This document shows, piece after piece, positions 1 through 5,623 of a DNA stretch of 9,604 nucleotides. The stretch is from an uncultured Rivibacter sp. (GTDB lineage: Bacteria > Pseudomonadota > Gammaproteobacteria > Burkholderiales > Burkholderiaceae). The notes beneath the pieces are model-generated. The model saw only the letters and a program-made list of their open reading frames with translations, had not been told where the DNA came from and did no database searches. The position numbers and the translations under genes were made by a program. The DNA lies in NCBI GenBank assembly GCA_946481025.1, contig CAMLNA010000152.1, positions 1 through 9,604 of the forward strand, given 5' to 3'. Numbering within the stretch: position 1 is the first letter of the stretch; each line of letters opens with the position of its first letter.

Positions 1-938
1 TGGAATGCCTGGTGGTGCAGGACATCTTCCTGAACGAGACGGCCAAGTACGCGCACGTGTTCCTGCCGGGCGCCTCGTTCCTCGAGAAGGACGGCACCTT
101 CACCAACGCCGAGCGCCGCATTTCGCGGGTGCGCCGCGCGATGAAGCCGCTGGCCGGCCTGGCCGACTGGGAAGTGACGGTGAAGCTCTCGAACGCGCTG
201 GGGTACCCGATGAACTACACGCATCCGTCGCAGATCATGGACGAGATCGCGGCGCTCACGCCCACCTTCCACGGCGTGAGCTATGCCAAGCTCGACAAGC
301 TGGGCAGCGTGCAGTGGCCCTGCAACGAGGGCACTGCCGAAGAAGGCACGCCGATCATGCATGTGGACGAGTTCGTGCGCGGCAAGGGGCGCTTCGTCAT
401 CACCCAGTACGTGGCCTCGCCCGAGAAGGTGACGAAGCGCTTCCCGCTGGTGCTCACCACCGGGCGCATCCTGAGCCAGTACAACGTGGGCGCGCAGACG
501 CGGCGCACCCCCAACAACCTGTGGCACGACGAGGACCGGCTGGAAATCCACCCGCACGATGCCGAGGAGCGCGGCATCCAGGACAACGACTGGGTGGGCA
601 TCACCAGCCGCGCCGGAGAAACCGTGCTGCGTGCCCGGCTGAGCGACCGGGTGCAGCCGGGCGTGGTGTACACCACCTTCCACTTCCCCGAGTCGGGCGC
701 CAACGTCATCACCACCGACAGCTCCGACTGGGCCACCAACTGCCCCGAGTACAAGGTGACCGCGGTGCAGGTGACCAAGGTGACGCAACTGTCGCAAGGA
801 AGCGCCGAGCCGTCCCAGGATGCCTTGGCCTCCTCGGGAGCCGGCGACCCCGATGGGGCCGCCTGGAGGCAGTCGAAATGGCAGCGCGACTACGGCCACT
901 TCAACCGCACGCAGCTCGAGCTGCTCGGGCGCGAGTGA
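1..938 (+). CDS. fdsA: Formate dehydrogenase alpha subunit FdsA, C-terminal part (5' truncated by window edge)
   Basis: This is the catalytic subunit of the cytoplasmic NAD+-dependent formate dehydrogenase, which oxidises formate to CO2 at a molybdenum bis-MGD centre. The reading phase begins at base 3 and about 311 residues are visible, against roughly 950 for the family, so the iron-sulfur and active-site parts lie upstream. What is seen is the end of the molybdopterin oxidoreductase domain (HVFLPGASFLEKDGTFTNAE, about 51–110) and the C-terminal molybdopterin-dinucleotide-binding domain. The latter starts at LTTGRILSQ (453–479), continues with GAQTRRT (489–509) and ends with a segment around TTFHFPESGANVITTDSSDW (about 670–730). 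GTG at 12 is only an internal valine codon, not a start. The TGA stop overlaps the ATG of the next gene (TGATG). The following fdhD/fdsC and fdsD genes identify the FdsABG-type complex rather than a membrane FdnG/FdoG enzyme. Confidence 0.95.
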   Translation, partial: ECLVVQDIFLNETAKYAHVFLPGASFLEKDGTFTNAERRISRVRRAMKPLAGLADWEVTVKLSNALGYPMNYTHPSQIMDEIAALTPTFHGVSYAKLDKLGSVQWPCNEGTAEEGTPIMHVDEFVRGKGRFVITQYVASPEKVTKRFPLVLTTGRILSQYNVGAQTRRTPNNLWHDEDRLEIHPHDAEERGIQDNDWVGITSRAGETVLRARLSDRVQPGVVYTTFHFPESGANVITTDSSDWATNCPEYKVTAVQVTKVTQLSQGSAEPSQDALASSGAGDPDGAAWRQSKWQRDYGHFNRTQLELLGRE

Positions 939-1771
939 TGGCTGCGCTCATGCAGGCGGAGGCCGTTTCGGGCGCCGCGGCCCTGCAAGTTCTGGCCTGC
1001 CACGGCGGCGTGCCCCGGCTGGCCGACGACTGGGTGGCCGACGAGGTGCCGGTGGCACTGCAATACAACGGCATCTCGCATGCGGTGATGCTGGCCACGC
1101 CGATGGACCTGGAGGACTTCGCCTGCGGCTTCTCGCTCGGCGAAGGCATCGTCGATCGTGCCGGCGACGTGCACGACGTCGAAGTCGAAACGGTGGACGA
1201 CGGCATCGTCGTGCACGTCGAAGTGGCCGGCCGCTGCCTCGACCGGCTGAAGCAGCGCCGCCGCACGCTCGCCGGACGCACCGGCTGCGGCCTGTGCGGC
1301 GTGGACAGCCTCGCGCAGGCGCTGCCGCGCGGCGCCTCGCAGGTGCCGGCGCTCGGCATCGAGGTCGACGCCCTGTCGCGCGCGCTCGACCAGATGCGCG
1401 CCAAGCAGGCGCTGCAGAGCGCGACCGGTGCCACCCATGCGGCCGCGTGGTGCAGCCCGAGCGGGCAGATGCAGCTGCTGCGCGAGGACGTGGGCCGCCA
1501 CAACGCGCTCGACAAGCTGGTCGGCGCGCTGCTGCGCCAGCGGCTCGATGCGAGCGGCGGATTCTTCGCCGTGACCAGCCGCGCCAGCTACGAGATGGTG
1601 CAGAAGACCGTGCGGGCCGGCGTGGGCCTGCTGGCGGCCATCTCGGCGCCCACTGCGCTGGCCGTGCGCCACGCCCAGGCCGCGGGGCTGTGCCTGATCG
1701 GCTTCGCCCGCGGCGTCGACTGGGTGGCCTACAGCGGCGCGGAGCGGCTCACCCTGGAGACGACCGCATGA
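938..1771 (+). CDS. fdhD: Formate dehydrogenase accessory sulfurtransferase FdhD (FdsC)
   Basis: FdhD proteins take sulfur from a cysteine desulfurase and pass it to the bis-MGD cofactor of formate dehydrogenase, which is needed for activity. In fdsGBACD operons the same protein is called FdsC and also carries the cofactor to FdsA. The 277-aa product has the usual family length. It shows the paired cysteines of the mobile loop in GRTGCGLCGV (Cys117 and Cys120), the conserved REDVGRHNALDKL block from residue 182, and SRASYEMVQK further on. The ATG at 938 overlaps the fdsA stop, which suggests translational coupling. A second in-frame ATG at 950 is possible, and neither has a clear Shine-Dalgarno sequence. 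The stop overlaps the fdsD start (ATGA). The protein acts in the cytoplasm as a maturation factor and is not expected to be a structural subunit. Confidence 0.96.
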   Translation: MAALMQAEAVSGAAALQVLACHGGVPRLADDWVADEVPVALQYNGISHAVMLATPMDLEDFACGFSLGEGIVDRAGDVHDVEVETVDDGIVVHVEVAGRCLDRLKQRRRTLAGRTGCGLCGVDSLAQALPRGASQVPALGIEVDALSRALDQMRAKQALQSATGATHAAAWCSPSGQMQLLREDVGRHNALDKLVGALLRQRLDASGGFFAVTSRASYEMVQKTVRAGVGLLAAISAPTALAVRHAQAAGLCLIGFARGVDWVAYSGAERLTLETTA

Positions 1772-1995
1772 ACAGCATCCAGCACCTCGTGCAGATGGCC
1801 AACAGCATCGGCGACTTCTTTTCGGCGATGCCCGACGAGGCTGAAGCGCGGCGCGACCTCGCCGCGCACATCCGCCGCTTCTGGGAGCCGCGCATGCGGC
1901 GCAGCATCTTCGAGCACATCGACCAGAGGCAAGGCGACGGGCTGCAGGCGATCGTGCTGCAGGCGCTGCAAGAGCACCGCGCCCAGTTCAAGTGA
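1768..1995 (+). CDS. fdsD: NAD-dependent formate dehydrogenase delta subunit FdsD
   Basis: This 75-aa protein begins MNSIQHLVQMANSIGDFF and carries the block HIRRFWEPRMRRSIFEHI in its middle. Both match the small FdsD family found at the end of fds operons in Burkholderiales and Rhodobacter. FdsD is reported to help assemble or stabilise the FdsABG formate dehydrogenase, and its exact biochemical role is less well defined than that of the other subunits. It has no cysteine cluster, signal peptide or membrane segment, so it should be cytoplasmic and bind no cofactor. It is predicted to be mostly helical and rich in charged residues. Its ATG lies inside the fdhD stop (ATGA) and its own TGA overlaps the GTG of the next gene, so it sits in the middle of a coupled translation chain. 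Confidence 0.93.
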   Translation: MNSIQHLVQMANSIGDFFSAMPDEAEARRDLAAHIRRFWEPRMRRSIFEHIDQRQGDGLQAIVLQALQEHRAQFK

Positions 1996-3137
1996 AAGGC
2001 GCAAGCCTTCGACTGCGCCGGGCGGCGGCCGCGAGCTGGCGCGACTTCCTGCCGCCCGACCAGCAGGTCGATGCGCGCGAGCGCTGGCGCGCCGCCTGCG
2101 GGGCGCTCTTCGGCGTGCTGCTCACCGGCTGGCTGGGCGTTCTGCTCGCACCCGCGCACCCAGCCGCGCCCTGGCTGGTGGCCCCCATCGGTGCGAGCGC
2201 GGTGCTGGTGTTCGCGTTGCCGGCCAGCCCTTTCGCACAACCCTGGAGCGTGGTGGGCGGCAACACGCTGTCGGCCCTGGTCGGCATCGCCTGCGTGCAG
2301 TTGCTCGGGGTCGTGCCCTGGGCCGCGGCGCTGGCCGTCGGGCTGGCCATCCTGCTGATGTTCGCGCTGCGCTGCCTGCACCCGCCGGGGGGCGCCTGCG
2401 CACTGCTGGTGGTGCTGGGCGGCGTGACCGACCCGCTGTTCGCGCTGGAGCCGGTGCTGCTGAACTCGCTGCTGCTCATGCTGGCCGGCGTGGCCTACAA
2501 CCGCGCCACCGGTCGCGCGTATCCGCAGCGCGGCACGAGCGTGCCCAAGGTCGACGAGCCGCGGCTGCGTTCATTCACCGACGCCGACCTCGACGCGGTG
2601 CTGGCCCGCTACAACCAGGTGCTCGACGTCAGCCGCGACGACCTGCATGTGCTGCTGGAACAGGCACAGATGCAGTCCTGGCGCCGCCGCCTGGGCCAGG
2701 TTCGCTGCGCCGACGTGATGTCGCCCGATCCGATCGCGGTCAGCTTCGGCACGCCGCTCGACGAAGCCTGGGCGCTGCTGCGCCGGCACCGCATCAAGTC
2801 GCTGCCGGTGGTCGACCGGGTGAGGCGCCTGGTGGGCATCGTCACGCTGGCGGACTTCATGCGCGAGGCGCGCATCGAGGCGCATGCGGACTGGCAGCAG
2901 CGGCTTTCGTCGCTGATCCGGCCCACGCCCACCACCCATAGCGACAAACCCGAGACCGTGGGCCAGATCATGGCCAGGCAGGTGCGCGTGGTGAGCGCCG
3001 ACCGGCCCATCGGCGACCTGCTGCCGCTCTTTTCCACCACCGGCCACCACCACGTGCCGGTGATCGACGGCGAACGCCGACTCGTGGGGATGATCACGCA
3101 GTCGGACGTGGTGCGGGCGCTGGCTAGTCAGGAGTGA
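1992..3137 (+). CDS. HPP-family integral membrane protein with two C-terminal CBS domains
   Basis: The 381-aa product has an N-terminal membrane domain (about 33–170) with several hydrophobic helices, including GALFGVLLTGWLGVLLAP, WLVAPIGASAVLVFALP and a stretch after PWAAALAVGLAILLMFA. It contains the HPP-family signature LHPPGGACAL at residues 129–138. A linker of about 65 residues leads to two CBS repeats at about 240–295 and 325–379, each ending in a V/LVGI/MxTxxD block. CBS pairs usually sense adenine nucleotides, so transport may be tuned to energy state. Some HPP proteins of cyanobacteria and plants are linked to nitrite transport, and the substrate here is unknown. The GTG start at 1992 overlaps the fdsD stop (GTGA); no upstream ATG in this frame competes. 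Placement in the fds operon raises the possibility of a small-anion role connected with formate, which is inference. Confidence 0.88.
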   Translation: MKGASLRLRRAAAASWRDFLPPDQQVDARERWRAACGALFGVLLTGWLGVLLAPAHPAAPWLVAPIGASAVLVFALPASPFAQPWSVVGGNTLSALVGIACVQLLGVVPWAAALAVGLAILLMFALRCLHPPGGACALLVVLGGVTDPLFALEPVLLNSLLLMLAGVAYNRATGRAYPQRGTSVPKVDEPRLRSFTDADLDAVLARYNQVLDVSRDDLHVLLEQAQMQSWRRRLGQVRCADVMSPDPIAVSFGTPLDEAWALLRRHRIKSLPVVDRVRRLVGIVTLADFMREARIEAHADWQQRLSSLIRPTPTTHSDKPETVGQIMARQVRVVSADRPIGDLLPLFSTTGHHHVPVIDGERRLVGMITQSDVVRALASQE

Positions 3138-3142
3138 CCCCG

Positions 3143-3163
3143 CCCGGGGGGCCGTCTCCCGGG
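3143..3163 (+). terminator. GC-rich hairpin after the fds operon
   Basis: An 8-bp stem (CCCGGGGG at 3143–3150 with CTCCCGGG at 3156–3163, one G-T pair) closes a 5-nt GCCGT loop five bases after the stop of the HPP/CBS gene. No T-run follows, so it is not a canonical intrinsic terminator. It may act as a 3'-end stabiliser or assist Rho-dependent termination. Confidence 0.45.
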
Positions 3164-3356
3164 ACAGCGCGGCGACCCCAGGTGTTCGATGCGGTGTCGA
3201 ACCATCGCCGGCGGCTTGTCGTGCTCCCGCCGCCAGCTGCCTTGCCGCCCGCGGCTTCATGAGCTGATGCCCCGCGAGGGCCTCGTCGACCTCATTCGAT
3301 GCGCAACCGAATGCGTTGCAACGCACGATCCCGTGCCACGCGACCCTCCGCTTATT
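3164..3356. other. Intergenic stretch between the fds operon and the hydrolase promoter
   Basis: I see no credible gene in this stretch. A minus-strand frame crossing it has no family resemblance and runs antisense into the CBS domains. It holds small dyads: TTCGA/TCGAA near 3185–3201, CATTCG/CGAATG at 3293–3298 and 3308–3313, and a perfect 14-bp palindrome (listed separately). No RNA gene is recognisable. Confidence 0.5.
3312..3325. promoter_or_regulatory. Perfect 14-bp palindrome upstream of the hydrolase promoter
   Basis: TGCGTTGCAACGCA reads the same on both strands. It ends 39 bases before the TTGACA box of the downstream promoter, a distance compatible with an upstream activator or second-regulator site. 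It does not resemble the operator dyads at 3357–3414. A function is inferred only from symmetry and position. Confidence 0.35.
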
Positions 3357-3378
3357 TACTGTACTTGACAGTCCAGTA
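3357..3378. promoter_or_regulatory. Operator O1 of the hydrolase promoter
   Basis: This is a 22-bp dyad: TACTGTAC (3357–3364), a 6-base spacer that is the -35 TTGACA, and GTCCAGTA (3371–3378). The right arm reversed is TACTGGAC, so the arms match at 7 of 8 bases. A dimeric protein bound here would block RNA polymerase. The last 18 bases (GTACTTGACAGTCCAGTA, 3361–3378) recur exactly at 5569–5586. Confidence 0.7.
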
Positions 3379-3392
3379 AGTTGATGTACATT
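3365..3392 (+). promoter_or_regulatory. Sigma70-type promoter of the hydrolase–SDR unit
   Basis: A perfect -35 hexamer TTGACA (3365–3370) is followed after 16 bases by a TACATT -10 (3387–3392, four of six consensus matches). Transcription should start near 3399, leaving a leader of about 66 bases before the ATG at 3465. The -35 lies exactly in the spacer of one operator dyad, and a second dyad begins at the base after the -10. The promoter at 5573–5600 has identical spacing. Confidence 0.72.
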
Positions 3393-3414
3393 TACTGTAC
3401 TCGCGAGTACAAGC
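3393..3414. promoter_or_regulatory. Operator O2 of the hydrolase promoter
   Basis: The left arm TACTGTAC (3393–3400) is identical to the left arm of O1, and the start-to-start distance is 36 bp. The right arm GTACAAGC matches its partner at five of eight positions. Inside it lies a perfect 16-bp palindrome TGTACTCGCGAGTACA (3396–3411). The site covers the expected transcription start, a usual repressor position. Confidence 0.6.
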
Positions 3415-3464
3415 AACCTGCGGCACTGCTCGCGATTGAGCACTTGAATGCGGAGACGGCGGTC

Positions 3465-4382
3465 ATGAAGAGAATTTCAGTGTGGATCAGCCTCGTTGCG
3501 GGGCTGCTGCTCGGCGGATGCGCAACGGCAACGGACAGGGACTACACGACCCAGTGGGCGTCCTCGGCGTCGGAACTCATGAAGCTGGACGACGGCACGA
3601 CGCTGCGGTACGTGAGGTCCGGCGACGGCCCCCCGCTCGTCCTGATTCACACGATCCGCACGCAGCTGGACTACTTCGACAAGCTGGTGCCTGAGCTGAA
3701 AGGGCGCTACCGGGTCTACGCGCTGGACCTGCCGGGGCACGGAAGATCCAGCCTCCAGCCCGGGGCCTACACGGAGCCTCTCCTGCGCAAGGCAGTGGGC
3801 GAGTTCATCACCAGGCTCGACCTGCGCGACGTCACCCTGGTGGGCGAGTCCATTGGCGGAGTCCTCGCGCTCACCGTCTCCGTCGACCAACCCGACAGGA
3901 TCAGGCGGGTCGTCTCGCTCAACCCGTACGACTATGGCGAATCGTTCGGTGGCGGCATCCGGCGCAGCGCCAACGGCTGGATGGTGGGCCTGTTCAACAT
4001 CTTCGGCAGCTACACCTTCGAGCCGAGATTCGTCACGGCCGCGGTGCTGCGTGGTGGTTTTCACGATGCGACCCGCCTGCCCGAGGATCTCCTCGACGAG
4101 TTCTCCCGGACGGGAAGCCGCGACGGCTACCGCGCCGTGGAGTTCTCCGTCTTCAAGCACTGGGCCACCTGGCTCGAAGCCCGCGAGCTCTACGCCAGGG
4201 TGAAGGTGCCGGTGACCTTCATCTACGGCCAGGAAGACTGGTCTCTGCCCCAGGAACGCAACCGCAACCGCGACGCGATCCCGGGCTCGGCGTTGTTCAC
4301 GATCGACCAGGCCGGGCACTTCACGGCGCTCGAGAAGCCTGCGGAAGTGGCCGAGCTCATCCTGACCCAGCGCGCCAGGTAG
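3465..4382 (+). CDS. Predicted lipoprotein alpha/beta hydrolase
   Basis: This is a 305-aa alpha/beta-hydrolase-fold enzyme, probably acting on an ester, lactone or similar bond; the substrate cannot be read from sequence. The catalytic triad looks complete: Ser129 in the nucleophile elbow VGESIGG, Asp258 in YGQEDWS and His285 in DQAGHFTALE. The oxyanion region reads HTIRTQ (62–67) instead of the common HG motif, which suggests a distinct subfamily. The N-terminus MKRISVWISLVAGLLLGGC has a charged start, a hydrophobic core and a lipobox ending at Cys19. Residue +2 is Ala, so outer-membrane sorting is likely. The ATG at 3465 is preferred over earlier frame positions because it has a GGAG sequence nine bases upstream and gives a proper signal peptide. 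The gene is first in a two-gene unit with the SDR and lies under a promoter matching that of the efflux operon. Confidence 0.88.
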   Translation: MKRISVWISLVAGLLLGGCATATDRDYTTQWASSASELMKLDDGTTLRYVRSGDGPPLVLIHTIRTQLDYFDKLVPELKGRYRVYALDLPGHGRSSLQPGAYTEPLLRKAVGEFITRLDLRDVTLVGESIGGVLALTVSVDQPDRIRRVVSLNPYDYGESFGGGIRRSANGWMVGLFNIFGSYTFEPRFVTAAVLRGGFHDATRLPEDLLDEFSRTGSRDGYRAVEFSVFKHWATWLEARELYARVKVPVTFIYGQEDWSLPQERNRNRDAIPGSALFTIDQAGHFTALEKPAEVAELILTQRAR

Positions 4383-4458
4383 CGCCCCTTGCTCGCGCCG
4401 CAGATCGGCCACCCACCATCCCGGCGCTGTCCCCTTCCCTCCAACCCAAGAGAAACAC

Positions 4459-5265
4459 ATGTCCACTTCCAAGGTCGTCTTTGTCACCGGTGTCTCGTCT
4501 GGCATCGGGCGCGCCACTGCAGAGCGGTTTGCCAAGTCCGGCAACCGGGTATTCGGTTCGGTGCGCAACAGCAGGAAAGCACAGGCGATCCCTGGCGTCG
4601 AGCTGGTCGAGATGGACGTGCGCGACGACACCTCGGTGAAGACGGCCGTGGGAGCCATCATCGACAAGGCCCGGCGTATCGACGTGCTCGTCAACAGTGC
4701 GGGCGGGACGATGCTCGGTTCGGTCGAAGAAACCTCGGTCAGCGAGGCGCAGGCGCTGTTCGACACCAATGTGTTCGGCACCTTGCGCACGACGCAGGCG
4801 GTGCTGCCGCACATGCGACAGCAACGGTCCGGACGGATCATCAACGTGAGTTCGGTGCTGGGTTTCCTGCCAGCCCCGTACATGGGCCTCTACTCCGCGT
4901 CCAAGCATGCGATCGAAGGGATGTCGGAGACGCTCGACCACGAAGTGCGCAACTTCGGAATCCGCGTGGTGCTGGTCGAGCCGTCCTACACCAGGACGAA
5001 CCTCGACACCAACGCACCCCAGGCAGCCAACCGGATCGCGGCCTACGACGCCGATCGCGACCTCGTGTCCCGCGCCATCGTGCGAAACGTTCAGAACGCT
5101 CCCGGCCCCGACAGCGTTGCGGCCACCATCGTGGACGCCGCATTCGGCGAATGGAAGATGCGCCGGCCCCCGAAGGGAGAGGCCTCCCTGCTGAGCAAGC
5201 TGCGCCGCTTCATGCCTGCCGGCCCCGTGGACGCCAGCCTGCGAAAGACGTTCGGCCTGGCCTGA
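4459..5265 (+). CDS. Classical short-chain dehydrogenase/reductase (SDR) oxidoreductase
   Basis: This 268-aa NAD(P)(H)-dependent oxidoreductase has a Rossmann fold. The cofactor glycine motif TGVSSGIG is at 10–17, an acidic residue after beta-3 is Asp53 (MDVRD), and the NSAG motif is at 79–82. The catalytic Asn104 (FDTNVFG), Ser132 (NVSS), Tyr145 and Lys149 (YSASK) are all present. Arg36 after the second strand (GSVRNSRK) hints at NADP(H), though this is not decisive. The substrate loop and C-terminus (about 180–268) show no feature that names a substrate. There is no signal peptide, so it is cytoplasmic. The ATG has a weak AGAG ribosome site six bases upstream. Only 76 bases separate it from the hydrolase gene and no terminator is visible between them, so the two are probably co-transcribed. 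Annotation beyond 'SDR family oxidoreductase' would be a guess. Confidence 0.92.
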   Translation: MSTSKVVFVTGVSSGIGRATAERFAKSGNRVFGSVRNSRKAQAIPGVELVEMDVRDDTSVKTAVGAIIDKARRIDVLVNSAGGTMLGSVEETSVSEAQALFDTNVFGTLRTTQAVLPHMRQQRSGRIINVSSVLGFLPAPYMGLYSASKHAIEGMSETLDHEVRNFGIRVVLVEPSYTRTNLDTNAPQAANRIAAYDADRDLVSRAIVRNVQNAPGPDSVAATIVDAAFGEWKMRRPPKGEASLLSKLRRFMPAGPVDASLRKTFGLA

Positions 5266-5289
5266 CCCGGGCGCCGCCCTGCCCCTCGT

Positions 5290-5314
5290 GGCCGCCGAGA
5301 TTCACTCGGCGGCC
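5290..5314. terminator. Perfect 10-bp stem-loop downstream of the SDR gene
   Basis: GGCCGCCGAG (5290–5299) and CTCGGCGGCC (5305–5314) are exact reverse complements around an ATTCA loop, 24 bases after the SDR stop. No T-run follows on either strand. It probably ends the hydrolase–SDR transcript or insulates it from the pump operon. Its loop also contains the stop of a short minus-strand frame. Confidence 0.6.
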
Positions 5315-5530
5315 CCACAAGCCGCCACGAAGGCCCGCACGGCCTCCCAGAGCCGCGCCTTGTACCTCCCCGCTTCGTTGGTGCGTCGCGGGTACGCGGC
5401 GATCACCGATCAGCCGCTCTGCCCGCCGCCGATAGAACGCCGCACACCTCGGGTCGCGCCCCGATGGCCATCAGTGCCTTCTGGGGTTTGTTCGGGACCC
5501 ATCGCTTCGACACCGGCAAGCCCGCCCACC
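5302..5530 (-). pseudogene. Possible decayed minus-strand gene fragment, unrecognised
   Basis: On the minus strand a 35-codon open stretch (5305–5409) ends AYPRRTNEAGRYKARLWEAV and then RAFVAACGAAE, with its TGA at 5302–5304 inside the stem-loop. It reads like the helical C-terminus of a real protein but is blocked upstream by a stop at 5410–5412. Another minus frame, roughly 5406–5530 (KPQKALMAIGARPEVCGVL), also looks protein-like. A single frameshift could join them. I do not recognise the family. The boundary at 5530 is approximate, since the frame continues upstream through the efflux promoter, where it cannot be coding for the same gene. This may be only a chance frame in GC-rich DNA. 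Confidence 0.22.
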
Positions 5531-5564
5531 ACCCGATCGGTGCGTTTCGTGGCACCCACTCAAT
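5315..5564. other. Intergenic stretch before the efflux operon
   Basis: Apart from the doubtful minus-strand fragment, I see no gene, RNA or clear repeat here. A plus-strand 107-codon frame (5288–5611) has no ribosome site and no family resemblance, and it ends inside the downstream promoter. AT content rises just before 5565, where the promoter/operator module begins. Confidence 0.5.
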
Positions 5565-5586
5565 TTGTGTACTTGACAGTCCAGTA
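5565..5586. promoter_or_regulatory. Operator O1 of the efflux promoter
   Basis: The right arm GTCCAGTA (5579–5586) and the TTGACA spacer are identical to the hydrolase O1. The left arm TTGTGTAC (5565–5572) keeps five of eight symmetric positions. Bases 5569–5586 are an exact 18-bp copy of 3361–3378. Binding here would occlude the -35 box. Confidence 0.62.
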
Positions 5587-5600
5587 TATGAGGCTACACT
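5573..5600 (+). promoter_or_regulatory. Sigma70-type promoter of the RND efflux operon
   Basis: TTGACA (5573–5578), a 16-base spacer and TACACT (5595–5600, four of six consensus matches) form a promoter with exactly the layout of the one at 3365–3392. Transcription should start near 5607, giving a very short leader of about 17 bases to ATG 5624 or about 29 bases to ATG 5636. Confidence 0.72.
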
Positions 5601-5622
5601 TATTGGACTAACGGGTCCACTA
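5601..5622. promoter_or_regulatory. Operator O2 of the efflux promoter
   Basis: TATTGGAC (5601–5608), a 6-base spacer and GTCCACTA (5615–5622) form a dyad whose arms match at 7 of 8 bases. It starts immediately after the -10 box and 36 bp from the start of O1, the same spacing as at the hydrolase promoter. It ends one base before ATG 5624, so a bound repressor would sit on the transcription start. Confidence 0.66.
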
Positions 5623-5623
5623 A

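Noticed and set aside
5..937. In-frame extension of fdhD upstream (588-aa open frame)
   Set aside because: This part is out of frame with fdsA, whose sequence is clearly recognisable over the same bases; the real fdhD homology begins at the ATG at 938.
820..1767. Extension of the fdsD frame upstream
   Set aside because: It overlaps fdhD in another frame and is arginine/alanine-rich low-complexity sequence typical of GC-rich shadow frames; FdsD homology starts at 1768.
3477..4883. 468-aa minus-strand open frame
   Set aside because: It runs antisense to the well-supported hydrolase and SDR genes, shows no family motif and has no ribosome site.
5288..5611. 107-aa plus-strand open frame between the SDR and the pump
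   Set aside because: No ribosome site or family resemblance, and it terminates within the efflux promoter/operator module.
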